Source of the DNA: Dietzia sp. JS16-p6b
Lineage (GTDB): Bacteria > Actinomycetota > Actinomycetes > Mycobacteriales > Mycobacteriaceae
Length of the DNA: 64,000 nt
Assembly (NCBI RefSeq): GCF_003052165.1
Contig: NZ_CP024869.1
Location: 310,001 to 374,000 of the forward strand
Direction of reading: 5' to 3'
The stretch's first letter is position 1; each line of letters begins with the position of its first letter. This document shows positions 19,665 through 29,464 of this stretch, piece after piece. Below the pieces are notes generated by a model. The model saw nothing but the letters and a program-made list of their open reading frames with translations. It was not told the origin of the DNA and made no database searches. Position numbers and translations under genes: made by a program.

Positions 19665-22600
19665 CTAGGACTCCGGATCCGTGACCAGGATCGGGCCCTC
19701 GGGCCGCCACCAGCCCCAGCGGGTCTCGGTCCCGATGGTCACCTCGGCAGGCTCCGGCGGGTCCTCCTGGTAGGTCCCCAGCGGGGTGTAGGCCTCGATG
19801 GAGCCCCAGTCCCGGTTCCAGTCGTGTCGCAGGTACGAGGGGATCGTGCGGGCGCGCTGCGCGACCTCGATCCACCCGAGCGGGCCACCGGACTCGTACG
19901 ACTGCCACGTGGTGGTGGCGGCGACCGCCAGCGGCCGATCGGGGAGGATCCGGTACTCGGGCAGCTCGGCGACGCCGGCGTAGTGCGAGAAGGGTCGCTG
20001 GCACGGGAACTGCAGGCTCACCGCCCAGTCCAGCATGACGGGCGAGTCCGACCCGACGAGCTCCTGGACCGTGACGAGTTCCGGCGCGCGCGGCGGGGTG
20101 ATGGCCGCCCACTGGTCGGGGGTCAGGTCGTCGTCGTTGACCTGGATCCGCATGACATCGGCCTCGGCCGGCACGTCCTGCATATCGACCCGGAGATTCC
20201 GCCAGGTGGGGGCGGGGCCGATGTCGAACGGCACGACGGGCTCTCCCACCACCTCGGCACCGCCCTCGGTGGCGCGGCCGAACTCCACGATGACCTCCTG
20301 CCCGTACCGGTACAGGCCGTCGGCGTCGTAGCGTCCGATCCGTCCGGCGGCGGAGATGACCAGCAGCGGATGGGTCTCGCGGTTCTCCGGCAGCCGGTAC
20401 CAGCCGGTCTCGAGGCTCGACTCCCGTTGCGGTCCCACGAGGTACGACCCGAGGACCGGGGTGGTGGCCGGGTCGAGCCCGAAGGGAAGGGCCACCGTCG
20501 ACTGGTTGACGCCCTCGGCGCCCTGGCCGCCGGCGGTACCGGCGCTCTCCCCGGTGCTCACGGTGGGGCCGCCGCCGGGCTCCTGCGTGGTGTTGGCGGC
20601 GCCGGGATCGGCCACCACCGCGTCGGCCGACAGGTCGGGCGCGACGCCGTCCGGGGTGAACCCCGAGTTCTCGCCGGCCTCGATGGCCGCCGCACGGTCC
20701 GCGGGGTCGATCGACCCGTCCGGGCCGGGGGTCGCGGCGAGCGGGGTGAGCATGCCGTCGTTGGCGTCGGGCTCCACCAGGACGCGGTCGGCGAGCATGC
20801 ACGGGTTGCCGGCGAGGGCGGAGAAGTTGCCCGCCGCGATCGTGTACGCGGGGTACTGCTTGTGGACCCCCTTGGCGAACGAGGCGATGGAGAAGACGAC
20901 GAGCAGCCCCGCGACCACCGCGATGGGTGCGGCGGCGATGGTCCGCATTCGCCGACGGCCCTCACGGGTCCTGGGCGCCTGCGTGCCGGTGTAATCCTGG
21001 CGGAGGTGCTGCCATCCGGCGTAGGCGAAGGTCAGCACCGCCAGGGCCAGCAGGACGGTGGCCGCGTCGATGCCCCGGATGCTGGGGGCCTTGTCCCACC
21101 AGGGGATGCCGTAGCTCGAGACGTACCACCAGCCGTTGGGGCCGGCGAAGGCCAGGGCGAGCACCACGAGGGTGATGCCCAGGAACACGGTCCTGTTGCG
21201 GGCGGTGCGGACCGCGGACGCGGCGATGGCCATGGCGCCGAGCGCCGCGATCGCCGCGCCGATCCCCGCGTACACACCGAAGTGGTGGGTCCACTTGGTG
21301 GGGGAGAACATCATGAAGAAGGCGGTGCCCACGACCACGCCGACCAGGCGCCAGACGGGCCCCGAGGCCGCGCCCGGGATCTTGCCGCGGCGCAGCAGGG
21401 TGCCGATCACCATGACGAGGCACAGCAGGACCAGCAACACCGGGAGTCGACGGGAGAGCGAACCGTCGACGGTCGGGATCATCAGGTAGTAGTAGCGGAC
21501 GAACTCCTCGAACCAGTTCAGGTTGGGGCCGATCTCGCCGCGCACCCGGATCGCCTCGAGTACCGAGGCCAGGGACTGGATGCCGAAGACGCTGATGAGC
21601 ACCATGGTCCCCGCGGCGAGTACCGGGGCGACCAGGGCCAGGCGTGAGCCGACCTCGCGTCCGCGCACCACGACGGTGCGCAGGACAGGGCGCAGCCCCA
21701 TGACGAGTGCGGCGACGGCCATCAGTCCGGTGGGGCCGGTGGCCAGGGAGAAGGAGGCGAGGATCACCGCGACCGCGTACGGCAACATGCGCCGGGTGGC
21801 GATGGCGCGTTCGACCGACGTCCAGGTGAGCAGTGCGCCGAGGGCGATGACGGGCTCGGGCCGCAGGCCGTTGTTGAAGGCCATCCAGAAGGCGAGGAAC
21901 ACGGCGGCGGCGCTCCACACCACCACCGGGGTGGTCCGTGCGGCGCGGCCGAGCCGCGGCAGGACCTCGCGGCTGATGACGAGCCAGCACAGGATCGCCG
22001 CGATCAGCGCGGGCAGCCGCATCCACGGGCTGGCGGTGGACACGTGGGCGAGCATCGTGAGCAGGTCGTAGTAGGGGGAGCCGAACGGCGATTCCGGGAC
22101 CCCGTACCAGCGGTAGTAGTTGGCCATGTAGCCGGCGGGGTCCGCGGCCCGGGCCATCGACATGATGTACCCGTCGTCGGAGGTGTTGCCGCCGACGAAG
22201 TGCCACACACCGAGCGTGCCGATCACGGCCACGTCCGGGAGCCGGATCCTGAACCACCCGCGGGGCAGGAAGCGGCGGGACCGGCGACCGTCGGTCTGGT
22301 CGAGTCCGTGCAGGGCCCACAGGGCCACGGCGGTGGCGATCAAGCCGATCACGATGGCCGCCCACTTCAGGGCGGTCGGGTCGGTGGTGAAGCGCGAATC
22401 GACGTCGACGACCACCTCGAGGCCTGCCGGGACGGCGGTGTCGGACGGCAGGTCGGTGTAGATGCCCACGACCATCGGCCGCAGGTCGTCGGCGTCGACC
22501 CGGCGGGTCGCGGCGGGGTCGTCGATACCCTCGAACGACGCCTCGACATAGGTCGGAGTCGCCACCACGCTCAGCTGGCCGCACCCGCCCCCGGCGACCT

Positions 22601-22997
22601 GGTCACGCGGTGCGGAGACGATGACCCGGTTGCGGGAGACCACGTCGACGGTGTCCGCGGAGGCCCGGACGAACAGGGCCCGGTCGCCCGCCTCCTCGCC
22701 GCCCGCCGGGGCGGTCGACAGCAGGATCCCGCCGTCGGCGGGCAGGTCCGCGACCAGGGCGCAGGGGACGGTCGCGGTGAACCGCTGAGGCGAATGCGCC
22801 ATCAGCGGCGCGGTCACCGAGTCGACCGATCCGTTCTGTGGCCACTGCACGCTCGAGGTGGTCTGGCTGACCGGGAGGAACGGCAGGGACAGGAAGCACA
22901 GGGTGCCCAGGAGTCCGCTGACGATGGCGATGAGGCGGAGCCTCGCGACACGGGCGTCGGCGGCGACCGGGCCGGAAGCTGCGGGGGAGTCTGACAC
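19665..22997 (-). CDS. Arabinosyltransferase Emb, distal copy
   Basis: A 1110-residue GT-C arabinofuranosyltransferase that extends arabinan from decaprenyl-phospho-arabinose outside the membrane. Layout: one N-terminal membrane helix, an extracellular jelly-roll domain, a multi-helix core (about 215-680) with the catalytic loop NTSDDGYIMSMAR (Asp274, Asp275), and a C-terminal carbohydrate-binding domain (ALPFGLDPATTPVLGSY). The Met aligned to M. tuberculosis EmbB Met306 is conserved (Met281). The GTG start lies 22 bases after the other emb gene. A TAGAAT hexamer (23006-23011) lies 8 bases before the start, so it may also have its own promoter. Whether it is EmbA-, B- or C-like cannot be settled by eye. 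Confidence 0.93.
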   Translation of the reverse strand: MSDSPAASGPVAADARVARLRLIAIVSGLLGTLCFLSLPFLPVSQTTSSVQWPQNGSVDSVTAPLMAHSPQRFTATVPCALVADLPADGGILLSTAPAGGEEAGDRALFVRASADTVDVVSRNRVIVSAPRDQVAGGGCGQLSVVATPTYVEASFEGIDDPAATRRVDADDLRPMVVGIYTDLPSDTAVPAGLEVVVDVDSRFTTDPTALKWAAIVIGLIATAVALWALHGLDQTDGRRSRRFLPRGWFRIRLPDVAVIGTLGVWHFVGGNTSDDGYIMSMARAADPAGYMANYYRWYGVPESPFGSPYYDLLTMLAHVSTASPWMRLPALIAAILCWLVISREVLPRLGRAARTTPVVVWSAAAVFLAFWMAFNNGLRPEPVIALGALLTWTSVERAIATRRMLPYAVAVILASFSLATGPTGLMAVAALVMGLRPVLRTVVVRGREVGSRLALVAPVLAAGTMVLISVFGIQSLASVLEAIRVRGEIGPNLNWFEEFVRYYYLMIPTVDGSLSRRLPVLLVLLCLVMVIGTLLRRGKIPGAASGPVWRLVGVVVGTAFFMMFSPTKWTHHFGVYAGIGAAIAALGAMAIAASAVRTARNRTVFLGITLVVLALAFAGPNGWWYVSSYGIPWWDKAPSIRGIDAATVLLALAVLTFAYAGWQHLRQDYTGTQAPRTREGRRRMRTIAAAPIAVVAGLLVVFSIASFAKGVHKQYPAYTIAAGNFSALAGNPCMLADRVLVEPDANDGMLTPLAATPGPDGSIDPADRAAAIEAGENSGFTPDGVAPDLSADAVVADPGAANTTQEPGGGPTVSTGESAGTAGGQGAEGVNQSTVALPFGLDPATTPVLGSYLVGPQRESSLETGWYRLPENRETHPLLVISAAGRIGRYDADGLYRYGQEVIVEFGRATEGGAEVVGEPVVPFDIGPAPTWRNLRVDMQDVPAEADVMRIQVNDDDLTPDQWAAITPPRAPELVTVQELVGSDSPVMLDWAVSLQFPCQRPFSHYAGVAELPEYRILPDRPLAVAATTTWQSYESGGPLGWIEVAQRARTIPSYLRHDWNRDWGSIEAYTPLGTYQEDPPEPAEVTIGTETRWGWWRPEGPILVTDPES

Positions 22998-23005
22998 GAC
23001 GTCCG

Positions 23006-23011
23006 ATTCTA
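23006..23011 (-). promoter_or_regulatory. -10-like hexamer before the distal emb gene
   Basis: TAGAAT on the minus strand ends 8 bases before the GTG start. It overlaps the short gap inside a likely operon, so it may be an internal leaderless promoter. No good -35 was seen. Confidence 0.3.
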
Positions 23012-23019
23012 GGCGACGG

Positions 23020-26000
23020 TCACCTCATGGGACCCGGCGTGGTCCAGCCCCACTGGACGGAACTGCTGCGCACGAGGTCGGCGGGCGTCGCGCCGGGGTC
23101 GAGGGGTTCGAACCGTTGGAGGGAGCCCCAGTCCCTCGACCAGTCGTGGTCGAGGTAGGTGGGGACGGTGACGGCCTCCACCGTCTGCGTGGTCCACAAC
23201 AGGGGCCCGCCGCCGCCCGCACTCTGCCACCAGTTGGCGGCGGCCGAGGACTCGCGGTCGGCGAGGATCCGGTAGCGGGGGATCTCGGCGACCCCGCCGT
23301 TGTGGACGAAGGGGCGTTGGCACGGGAAGGCCAGCGCCACCACCCAGTCGACGAGCACCGGGTCGGTGTGGCCCACGACCTCGTCGAGAGTGCGAAGGCG
23401 CGGGTTCCGCGGCGGGGTCACGGCGAGCCACCAGTCGGGGTCCAGGTTGCCGTCGGTCGCCACCACGCGCACGACCTCGGCGTCGGCGGGGATCGATTCG
23501 AGGGGGATCCTCAGGTTGCGCCAGGCGGGGGCCGGGCCGATGTCGACGGGGGTCGTGGAGCCCATGACCTCGAAGTCGGTGGGGCCCGCCGCACCGACCC
23601 GGCCCGGCCGGCCGTATTCGATCGTCAGGTCACCGGGGCCGATGCGGCCGGCGACGGCCATGACCAGCAGCGGGCTGTTGGGTCGGCGGGCGGGCAACTC
23701 GTACCAGGCGGAGGTGAGCTCGGCGGCGACCTGGGGGCCACGGCGGTAGGACCCCAGGACCGGGGTGGTGTCCGGGTCCAGGCCGAAGGGCAGCGCGACG
23801 GTGGAGCCGTTGACGGTGACCTCGCCCCGGCCCCCGGTGGTGCCGGCGTCGACTCCGTCCCCCGGTTCTCTCTCTCCCGAGTCGGACAGTGCCAACGCCC
23901 CCGAGGCCTCCGCGCTGTCGACGGTGATCGTGTCGGGCAGGCCGTTGGGGGCGAACCCGTTGACCACCCCGGCGCCCAGGGAGATCTCCGGCCCCGCGCC
24001 CACGGCGCGGAGGAGACCGTCGTTGGAGTCCTCCTCCACCAGCACCGAGTCGGCGAGCGAACACGGTTCCCCGCTCAGGGCGCGTAGGTTGGCGCGGCCG
24101 ACGGTGTAGGCGGGGGTCTGGACGAACACGGCGGTCACGGCGGAGACGAGCTCGAAGATCACGACGGAGAACGCCACGATCGTCAGGGGGGCACCGTCGA
24201 TGCCGGGGCCCCGTCCGGCCCCGATGCGGCGGCGATCGCGGGTCCGGGCGGCGGGGGTGTCCGGAGCTGATCGGAGGAAGGGCAGGGCCCGGGTGATCCG
24301 GCGGGCGACCGTCCCGTCGGGTGAGTCGGGCAGGATCCCGGCGTGGATGAGCCCGGCCACGAGCAGGCACAGCAGGCCGCCGACGAACGCGACGTACTGG
24401 ACCTGGACCCCCAGCACGTCGGGGAAGTTGTCGGAGAACGGGATGCCGTAGTCGGAGACGTACCACCAGGTGTTGTTGGTGGCGGTGGACAGGCCCACGA
24501 CGAGGCACAGCGCCGCCCCGACGAGCCACCGACTGCGGCGCAGTGAGACGGTCGAGGACCGCAGGGCGATCACCGCCAGCACGGCCAGCGCCCCGGCGAG
24601 GCCGGCGAACACGCCGAAGTGGTGGGTCCATTTGGTAGGGGTGAACACCAGGAACAGCAGGGAGCCGGCGATCACGCCGATGAGCCGACGGGACGGCCCG
24701 GCGGCGGCGCCGGGGATCCGGCCGCGGCGGAGCATCACGGCCGTGACGAGCGCCAGGCACATGAGCATGAGCAGCACGGGGAAGCGTCGCGCCACACCGC
24801 CGTCGGCGGACACCCCGAACAGCGCCTCCCAGCGGTCCTTCTCGCCGTACCAGGGCAGGCTCGGACCGAGCTCGGTGCGGATACGGGTGGCCTCGAGCAC
24901 GGCGGCGAGGGTCTGGTCGGCGAACACGGTGTAGAGCAGTGCCAGGCCCACTGCCAGGACCGGGCCGAGGAGGGGCGCCCAGCCGACCACCTGGGCGCGT
25001 CGGCGGGCCATGCGGACGAACTCGCGGGCGCCCGCGGCCAGGGCGGCCACGCACATGAGACCGGTGGGGCCCGCCCCGAGGGAGAACGCGGCCACGCCGA
25101 TCGCCGCGACGCCCGGGACGAGCCTGCGCGTCGCGATGGACCGCTCCACGAGCGACCAGGTGAGCAGGGCGCCCAGTGCGATCACGGGCTCGGGACGCAG
25201 CCCGTTGTTGAACGCCATCCAGAAGGCCAGGAACAGCGCGGCGCCCGTCCACCGTGGCCGGTGCCAGGTTCGGGCGAGCCGGCCCAGGCGCGGGACCACC
25301 TCCCGGCTGATGATCAACCAGGCCAGGATTCCGCACGCCAGGGTGGGCAGGCGCATCCACGGGCTCGCCGTCGACACCTCGGCGAACACCCGGAGGATCT
25401 CGTAGTACCACCCCACGGGGGACTCGGGGGAGCCGAGCCAGCGGTAATAGTTGGCCATGTAGCCGCTGGGCCCGGCCGAGCGGGCCATGGTGAGCAGGTA
25501 GCCGTCGTCGGAGGTGTTGGCACCGACGAGATGCCAGAACCCCAGGACTCCCACCACCACGCCGTCCACGGCCGACAACCGGGTCCACGAGCGGGGGACG
25601 AACCGACGGTCGGACCGGCCGTCGATCCCGTCGAGGCGGTGCAGGAACACCACCGAGGCGAGTGTGGCCAGGACGCCCAGCGCCATCATCGCCAGCTTGA
25701 GCGCGGTGGGACTGGACGAGTACCGGGAGTCGACGGTGATCTCCACCGTCGACGAGTCCAGCCCCTCCGGCGCCGAGGCGGGCGTCAGGTCCGTGAAGAT
25801 CCCCGTGACCTGCGGGCGCATGGTCCCGGGGACGGCCGCGCGGACCGGGTCCTCACCGTCCGCCTCTCCGTTCGGCTGCCCGTTCTCCGCGGCGCCCCCG
25901 TCCGCACCCTCGTCGTCGGACAGTCCGGTCAGCTCGGCGACCAGGATCCCGACCTCGGCCCGTACCCGCAGGGACCCGCAGTCCGGGTCCCGGAGGGCGG

Positions 26001-26406
26001 ACAGCGGGACCGAGAGCAGGGGCGTGTTCCTGACCGCCACCTCGATCGCGGGGTCGCCCGCGGCGTCCGTGGAACGTTGCACCACCAGACCGTCGGAGAT
26101 CCGGCCCGGGGCGCCGTCGGGCAGGGTCGAGAACACGATCGTGTCGTCGGGGACCTCGGCCAGCGGGCCGCAGGGGGCGGTGATGGTCAGGTCGAGCGGC
26201 CTCCCGGAGACCAGGGGGGCGGTGACGGAGGCGTAGTCGGGTCCGGCGGTCCAGCGCACCTCCGTGGTGTCCTGGTGGACAGGCAGGAGACCGGCGAGGA
26301 TCGCCAGGAACGCGCCGAGGAAGCCGGTGATGACGGCCATGCGACGGTCGCGGTCGATCCCCGGGTACGGGTGCAACCCGAGGGGGCTCCCGTCGCTCGT
26401 CGTCAC
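23020..26406 (-). CDS. Arabinosyltransferase Emb, aftA-proximal copy
   Basis: A 1128-residue paralogue of the next gene with the same plan: N-terminal helix, jelly-roll domain with a Glu/Asp/Gly-rich insertion (about 155-190), membrane core with NTSDDGYLLTMAR (Asp300, Asp301), and a C-terminal lectin-like domain with ALPFGLDPDTTPVLGSY. The residue at the EmbB Met306 position is Met307. It follows aftA by 12 bases, with AGGTGA before the GTG start, the place EmbC holds in M. tuberculosis. Position favours an EmbC-like role, but two copies instead of three leaves the split of labour open. Confidence 0.93.
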   Translation of the reverse strand: MTTSDGSPLGLHPYPGIDRDRRMAVITGFLGAFLAILAGLLPVHQDTTEVRWTAGPDYASVTAPLVSGRPLDLTITAPCGPLAEVPDDTIVFSTLPDGAPGRISDGLVVQRSTDAAGDPAIEVAVRNTPLLSVPLSALRDPDCGSLRVRAEVGILVAELTGLSDDEGADGGAAENGQPNGEADGEDPVRAAVPGTMRPQVTGIFTDLTPASAPEGLDSSTVEITVDSRYSSSPTALKLAMMALGVLATLASVVFLHRLDGIDGRSDRRFVPRSWTRLSAVDGVVVGVLGFWHLVGANTSDDGYLLTMARSAGPSGYMANYYRWLGSPESPVGWYYEILRVFAEVSTASPWMRLPTLACGILAWLIISREVVPRLGRLARTWHRPRWTGAALFLAFWMAFNNGLRPEPVIALGALLTWSLVERSIATRRLVPGVAAIGVAAFSLGAGPTGLMCVAALAAGAREFVRMARRRAQVVGWAPLLGPVLAVGLALLYTVFADQTLAAVLEATRIRTELGPSLPWYGEKDRWEALFGVSADGGVARRFPVLLMLMCLALVTAVMLRRGRIPGAAAGPSRRLIGVIAGSLLFLVFTPTKWTHHFGVFAGLAGALAVLAVIALRSSTVSLRRSRWLVGAALCLVVGLSTATNNTWWYVSDYGIPFSDNFPDVLGVQVQYVAFVGGLLCLLVAGLIHAGILPDSPDGTVARRITRALPFLRSAPDTPAARTRDRRRIGAGRGPGIDGAPLTIVAFSVVIFELVSAVTAVFVQTPAYTVGRANLRALSGEPCSLADSVLVEEDSNDGLLRAVGAGPEISLGAGVVNGFAPNGLPDTITVDSAEASGALALSDSGEREPGDGVDAGTTGGRGEVTVNGSTVALPFGLDPDTTPVLGSYRRGPQVAAELTSAWYELPARRPNSPLLVMAVAGRIGPGDLTIEYGRPGRVGAAGPTDFEVMGSTTPVDIGPAPAWRNLRIPLESIPADAEVVRVVATDGNLDPDWWLAVTPPRNPRLRTLDEVVGHTDPVLVDWVVALAFPCQRPFVHNGGVAEIPRYRILADRESSAAANWWQSAGGGGPLLWTTQTVEAVTVPTYLDHDWSRDWGSLQRFEPLDPGATPADLVRSSSVQWGWTTPGPMR

Positions 26407-26418
26407 GGTGTGGTCACC

Positions 26419-28380
26419 TCATCGCACCACGATCACGGCGAACGGACCCACGTCGTGGACCTCGAAGTGGGGGCCGGTCACGGCCTCCGAGGGGATGGTG
26501 ACGCCGAACCGGCGGACGTTGGGGTCGTTGGGGTAGGTGTCCTCGGCCAGGCGCAGGGTGTACCCGGAACCCGACGGGCGGGCGACCACGGCGTCCGGGC
26601 GTCTCCAGGGCGTGTCGGTCATCATCGCGTACAACTCGTCCGCGCTCGTGGCGTCCTCCCAGCCGATCATCGTCTCGTTGCGTTCGGCGTACCGGCCGAG
26701 CGGGTTGGCGTAGTGGGAGGTCACCGCCTGGTAGGCCAGGTACGGGTGGTAGGCCAGGAAGGCGTCGGCGGTGCTGGCCACGACGAGGTCGGTCCTCTCG
26801 CGGCCCGGGAACGCCTCGAGGATGACGCTGTCGATCTCGGCGTAGTGGGATTCCGGTCCGGGCGGGTAGCGGTCCGCGCGCTCGCCGTCGCCGTCGGTGT
26901 CGGTGTAGGCCAGGCGGATCTCCTCGTGCAGGTGATCGGGGATCTTCTGCGCGTGGGCGACTGCGGCGAGGGTGGCCATGACGCCCACGACGGCGGTCGC
27001 GCGGCGACGGCGTTCGGCGGCCTCGGCCGTGGGTCGGTCGGCCCCGCCCTGGCGTCCGGCGGCGCGCACCGCGAGTCCCGCCAGGTCGGCGATCGCGAAC
27101 ACCCCGGCCACCACCAGCAGCACGATGAGCACCGGCTCGAGCCGGAAGCCCAGCATCGTGGTGCCCAGGACGGTGACCGCCATCGACGCCAGGCTCCACA
27201 GGTACACGGCGACCACGCCCAGGCCCAGAGCCTGCGCGCGACGTGAGGTCCACGCCCGGGCGACGATCCACACCAGCCCGGCCAGACACACCCACCCCGT
27301 GAGGCCGCCCGCGGTCATGGGTAGCGGCAGGCGGGCGCCGGCGTCCGGGAGGTAGTGCATGGCGGTCCCGGAGTCCGCCGGGGCGCCGCGCGAGGCGGCG
27401 AGGAGGTAGGGCGCCCACACCACCAGGGCGAGGAGGATCGACCCCACCCCGATCGCGGCGAGGCGAGCCGTGGGCAGCCACAGCGGGAACGGGGCCGTCG
27501 AGGAGTCCTCCGGACCGCGGGCACGGCGGCGCAGGATCGCGGCGACGGTCGAGACGACCGCCATGAGGACCACGGTGCCCGCGGCCAGGCCCGTGTACAG
27601 CGTGTACGTGCTGGCCGAGGCTCCGAGGAACAGGGTGGTGGCCAGCGCGGCGCCGCGGCCGGCGTGCGGGGCGGTCGGGGCGACGGCGTGCCAGGCCAGG
27701 ATCAGCATCGGCGGGATGAACAGGGCCACGACCGCCCCGTAGGGCTCGGGGGACCCGTAGGCCAGCATCACCGCCGTCGAGGACACGCCGACCACCGCAC
27801 CGAGGTCGGTGCGCAACAGGCGGGTCCAGAGCACGGTCACCAGTGCGGCGGCGATCGCCATCGACAGGATCGACCAGGGCTTGTAGGCGGCCCAACCCTC
27901 CAGGCCGACGAGGTTCGCGAAGCGCCCGCCCAGCCAGAACCACCCCGACGGATAGAACGACGGCAGGTCGGCGTAGGCCATGTCGGGCAGGCCCAGCGAG
28001 GTCGCCGAGCGGCCGAGGAACTGGGTTCGGAACTCCTGGTCCACGCTCACGCCGTGCAGGTACAGCCGGGACGCCGCGAGCGGGATGCCGAGCGTGGAGG
28101 CCACCAGCAGGGCCGACCCCGTGGGGGCGGCCAGCTTGCCCACCCGGACCAGTCCGGCCCGCCCCCCGGGACGCTCGCCCGCACGGGCACACAGCACGCC
28201 GGCCACCACCAGGGCGAACGCGGCGCACTGGCCGACGACCGTGAGTGCCCGCAGGACGTTGGAGTTGCCGTAGGCGGGGAAGGAGACGAGAGAGAAACCG
28301 ACCAGGACGACAGCGGTGACGGCTGCGGCCAGCAGCGTCGCCGCTCCCGCCAGGCCCGGCCCCCGGAGCGCCACCGGCAT
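26419..28380 (-). CDS. aftA: Priming arabinofuranosyltransferase AftA
   Basis: A 653-residue GT-C membrane enzyme that attaches the first arabinofuranose to galactan. The N-terminal two thirds hold about 11-13 hydrophobic helices; the C-terminal part (from about residue 470) is a soluble extracytoplasmic domain with RTDLVVASTADAF and the PWRRPDAVV stretch. ATG 28380 starts only 2 bases after the dprE2 stop and gives a length close to the M. tuberculosis protein (recalled 643). The frame runs further upstream inside dprE2, but that part is not AftA-like. It is followed by the two emb genes, as in mycobacteria. Confidence 0.92.
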   Translation of the reverse strand: MPVALRGPGLAGAATLLAAAVTAVVLVGFSLVSFPAYGNSNVLRALTVVGQCAAFALVVAGVLCARAGERPGGRAGLVRVGKLAAPTGSALLVASTLGIPLAASRLYLHGVSVDQEFRTQFLGRSATSLGLPDMAYADLPSFYPSGWFWLGGRFANLVGLEGWAAYKPWSILSMAIAAALVTVLWTRLLRTDLGAVVGVSSTAVMLAYGSPEPYGAVVALFIPPMLILAWHAVAPTAPHAGRGAALATTLFLGASASTYTLYTGLAAGTVVLMAVVSTVAAILRRRARGPEDSSTAPFPLWLPTARLAAIGVGSILLALVVWAPYLLAASRGAPADSGTAMHYLPDAGARLPLPMTAGGLTGWVCLAGLVWIVARAWTSRRAQALGLGVVAVYLWSLASMAVTVLGTTMLGFRLEPVLIVLLVVAGVFAIADLAGLAVRAAGRQGGADRPTAEAAERRRRATAVVGVMATLAAVAHAQKIPDHLHEEIRLAYTDTDGDGERADRYPPGPESHYAEIDSVILEAFPGRERTDLVVASTADAFLAYHPYLAYQAVTSHYANPLGRYAERNETMIGWEDATSADELYAMMTDTPWRRPDAVVARPSGSGYTLRLAEDTYPNDPNVRRFGVTIPSEAVTGPHFEVHDVGPFAVIVVR

Positions 28381-28382
28381 GG

Positions 28383-29144
28383 TCAGAAGGGGAGCTTGCG
28401 GAAGATCGGGCGCGGGACGTGGGTCAGGACCGCCATGACGCCGCCGAACGCGGCGGGGGCGAAGACCGCACCCTTGCCCGCGCCGGACTTCTTGACCGCG
28501 ATGCGGGCCACGTCGTCCTTGTTGATGGTGAGCGGCGCCTCCTTGACGTGCGCCGACATGCGGGTGCGGACCTGCCCCGGGCGGATCACCAGAACGTCCA
28601 CCCCGTATTCGTCGAGGGCGTAGCCCAGACCGGTGTAGAACGAGTCCAGGCCGGCCTTGGTGGAGCCGTAGACGAAGTTGGAGCGGCGGGCGCGGAGGCC
28701 TGCCGCCGAGCTCATGGCGATGATCCTGCCGTAGCCCTGCGCCTTCATCCGCTCGGCGAGCAGCACCCCCACCGACACCGCACCGGTGTAGTTGACCTGG
28801 GCGATCTGCACGGCCTTGCGCTGGTCGGACCACAGTTCCTCGTTCTCCCCGAGGAGGCCGAACGCCACGATCGCGACGTCGACGTCGCCTCCGGCGAAGA
28901 TCTGCTCGAAGGCGGCCGGATGGGAGTCGGTGGCGGCGGCGTCGAAATCCACCACGTCGACGGTGGTGGCGCCGGCGGCCGTCATCTCGGCCCGGGCGTC
29001 CTCGATACCTGGATCCCCGGGGAGGCAGGCCAGCACGACACGCATCGGGCCCTGCCGGAGGTACTCCCCGCAGATCGCCAGGCCGATCTCGGAGGTGCCT
29101 CCGAGCAGGAGCAGGGTCTGTGGGACGCCGACGGCATTGATCAT
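28383..29144 (-). CDS. dprE2: Decaprenylphosphoryl-2-keto-ribose reductase DprE2
   Basis: A 253-residue short-chain dehydrogenase that reduces the 2-keto intermediate to decaprenyl-phospho-arabinose using NADH, the second half of the DprE epimerase. The Rossmann motif is [13 protein letters not shown]. The catalytic Ser is in [12 protein letters not shown], followed by the [11 protein letters not shown] Tyr/Lys pair. TAGACT lies 7 bases upstream of the ATG, indicating a leaderless transcript separate from dprE1, which ends 320 bases before. It probably leads the dprE2-aftA-emb-emb operon. Confidence 0.94.
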   Translation of the reverse strand: MINAVGVPQTLLLLGGTSEIGLAICGEYLRQGPMRVVLACLPGDPGIEDARAEMTAAGATTVDVVDFDAAATDSHPAAFEQIFAGGDVDVAIVAFGLLGENEELWSDQRKAVQIAQVNYTGAVSVGVLLAERMKAQGYGRIIAMSSAAGLRARRSNFVYGSTKAGLDSFYTGLGYALDEYGVDVLVIRPGQVRTRMSAHVKEAPLTINKDDVARIAVKKSGAGKGAVFAPAAFGGVMAVLTHVPRPIFRKLPF

Positions 29145-29151
29145 GCGCAGG

Positions 29152-29157
29152 AGTCTA
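29152..29157 (-). promoter_or_regulatory. -10 element of leaderless dprE2
   Basis: TAGACT on the minus strand, 7 bases before the dprE2 ATG. The spacing puts the transcript start on or next to the A of ATG. No clear -35 was seen. Confidence 0.5.
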
Positions 29158-29195
29158 CCGAGGGGCCACCGCAGGATCGGGGAAGGTGTCCGCGA

Positions 29196-29339
29196 CTACC
29201 CGGCCCGACGTGAACCCCGCGTGAGCGGGCGGACGGCGGGAGACGGCGGGGGTGGCCTCCGGGGAGACCGTCGCCACGTGGTGGGCGGCGGGGAGACGGC
29301 GACCAGGACGACGGCGGCGGCGACGGTGCGGAGGATCAT
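29196..29339 (-). CDS. Possible small secreted peptide (47 aa), unproven
   Basis: ATG 29339 opens a 47-residue frame starting MILRTVAAAVVLVAVSPPP, which looks like a short signal sequence, followed by an Arg/Pro-rich tail. A GGGAG stretch lies 6 bases upstream as a possible ribosome site. It fills part of the unusual gap between dprE1 and dprE2 on the same strand. The tail composition is what random GC-rich sequence gives, so this may not be a gene. Confidence 0.2.
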   Translation of the reverse strand: MILRTVAAAVVLVAVSPPPTTWRRSPRRPPPPSPAVRPLTRGSRRAG

Positions 29340-29464
29340 GGCGGGCTCCCGATCATGCCTCCGGGCGACCCTTGTCGTCCGGGGTCACCCCATTGTGGCC
29401 CGTCGCTCGTCCGCGTGTATAGACCGCGCCGTGCGATTCCCGTCGAGGAGCGCCGCGCGCCGGG

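Larger units (their letters stand above)
29145..29464. other. 320-base gap between dprE1 and dprE2
   Basis: These neighbours are usually adjacent or close in mycobacteria. The gap holds the dprE2 -10 element and one small minus-strand frame (29196-29339) with a hydrophobic start. No hairpin strong enough to call a terminator was seen, and no other gene. Confidence 0.5.
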
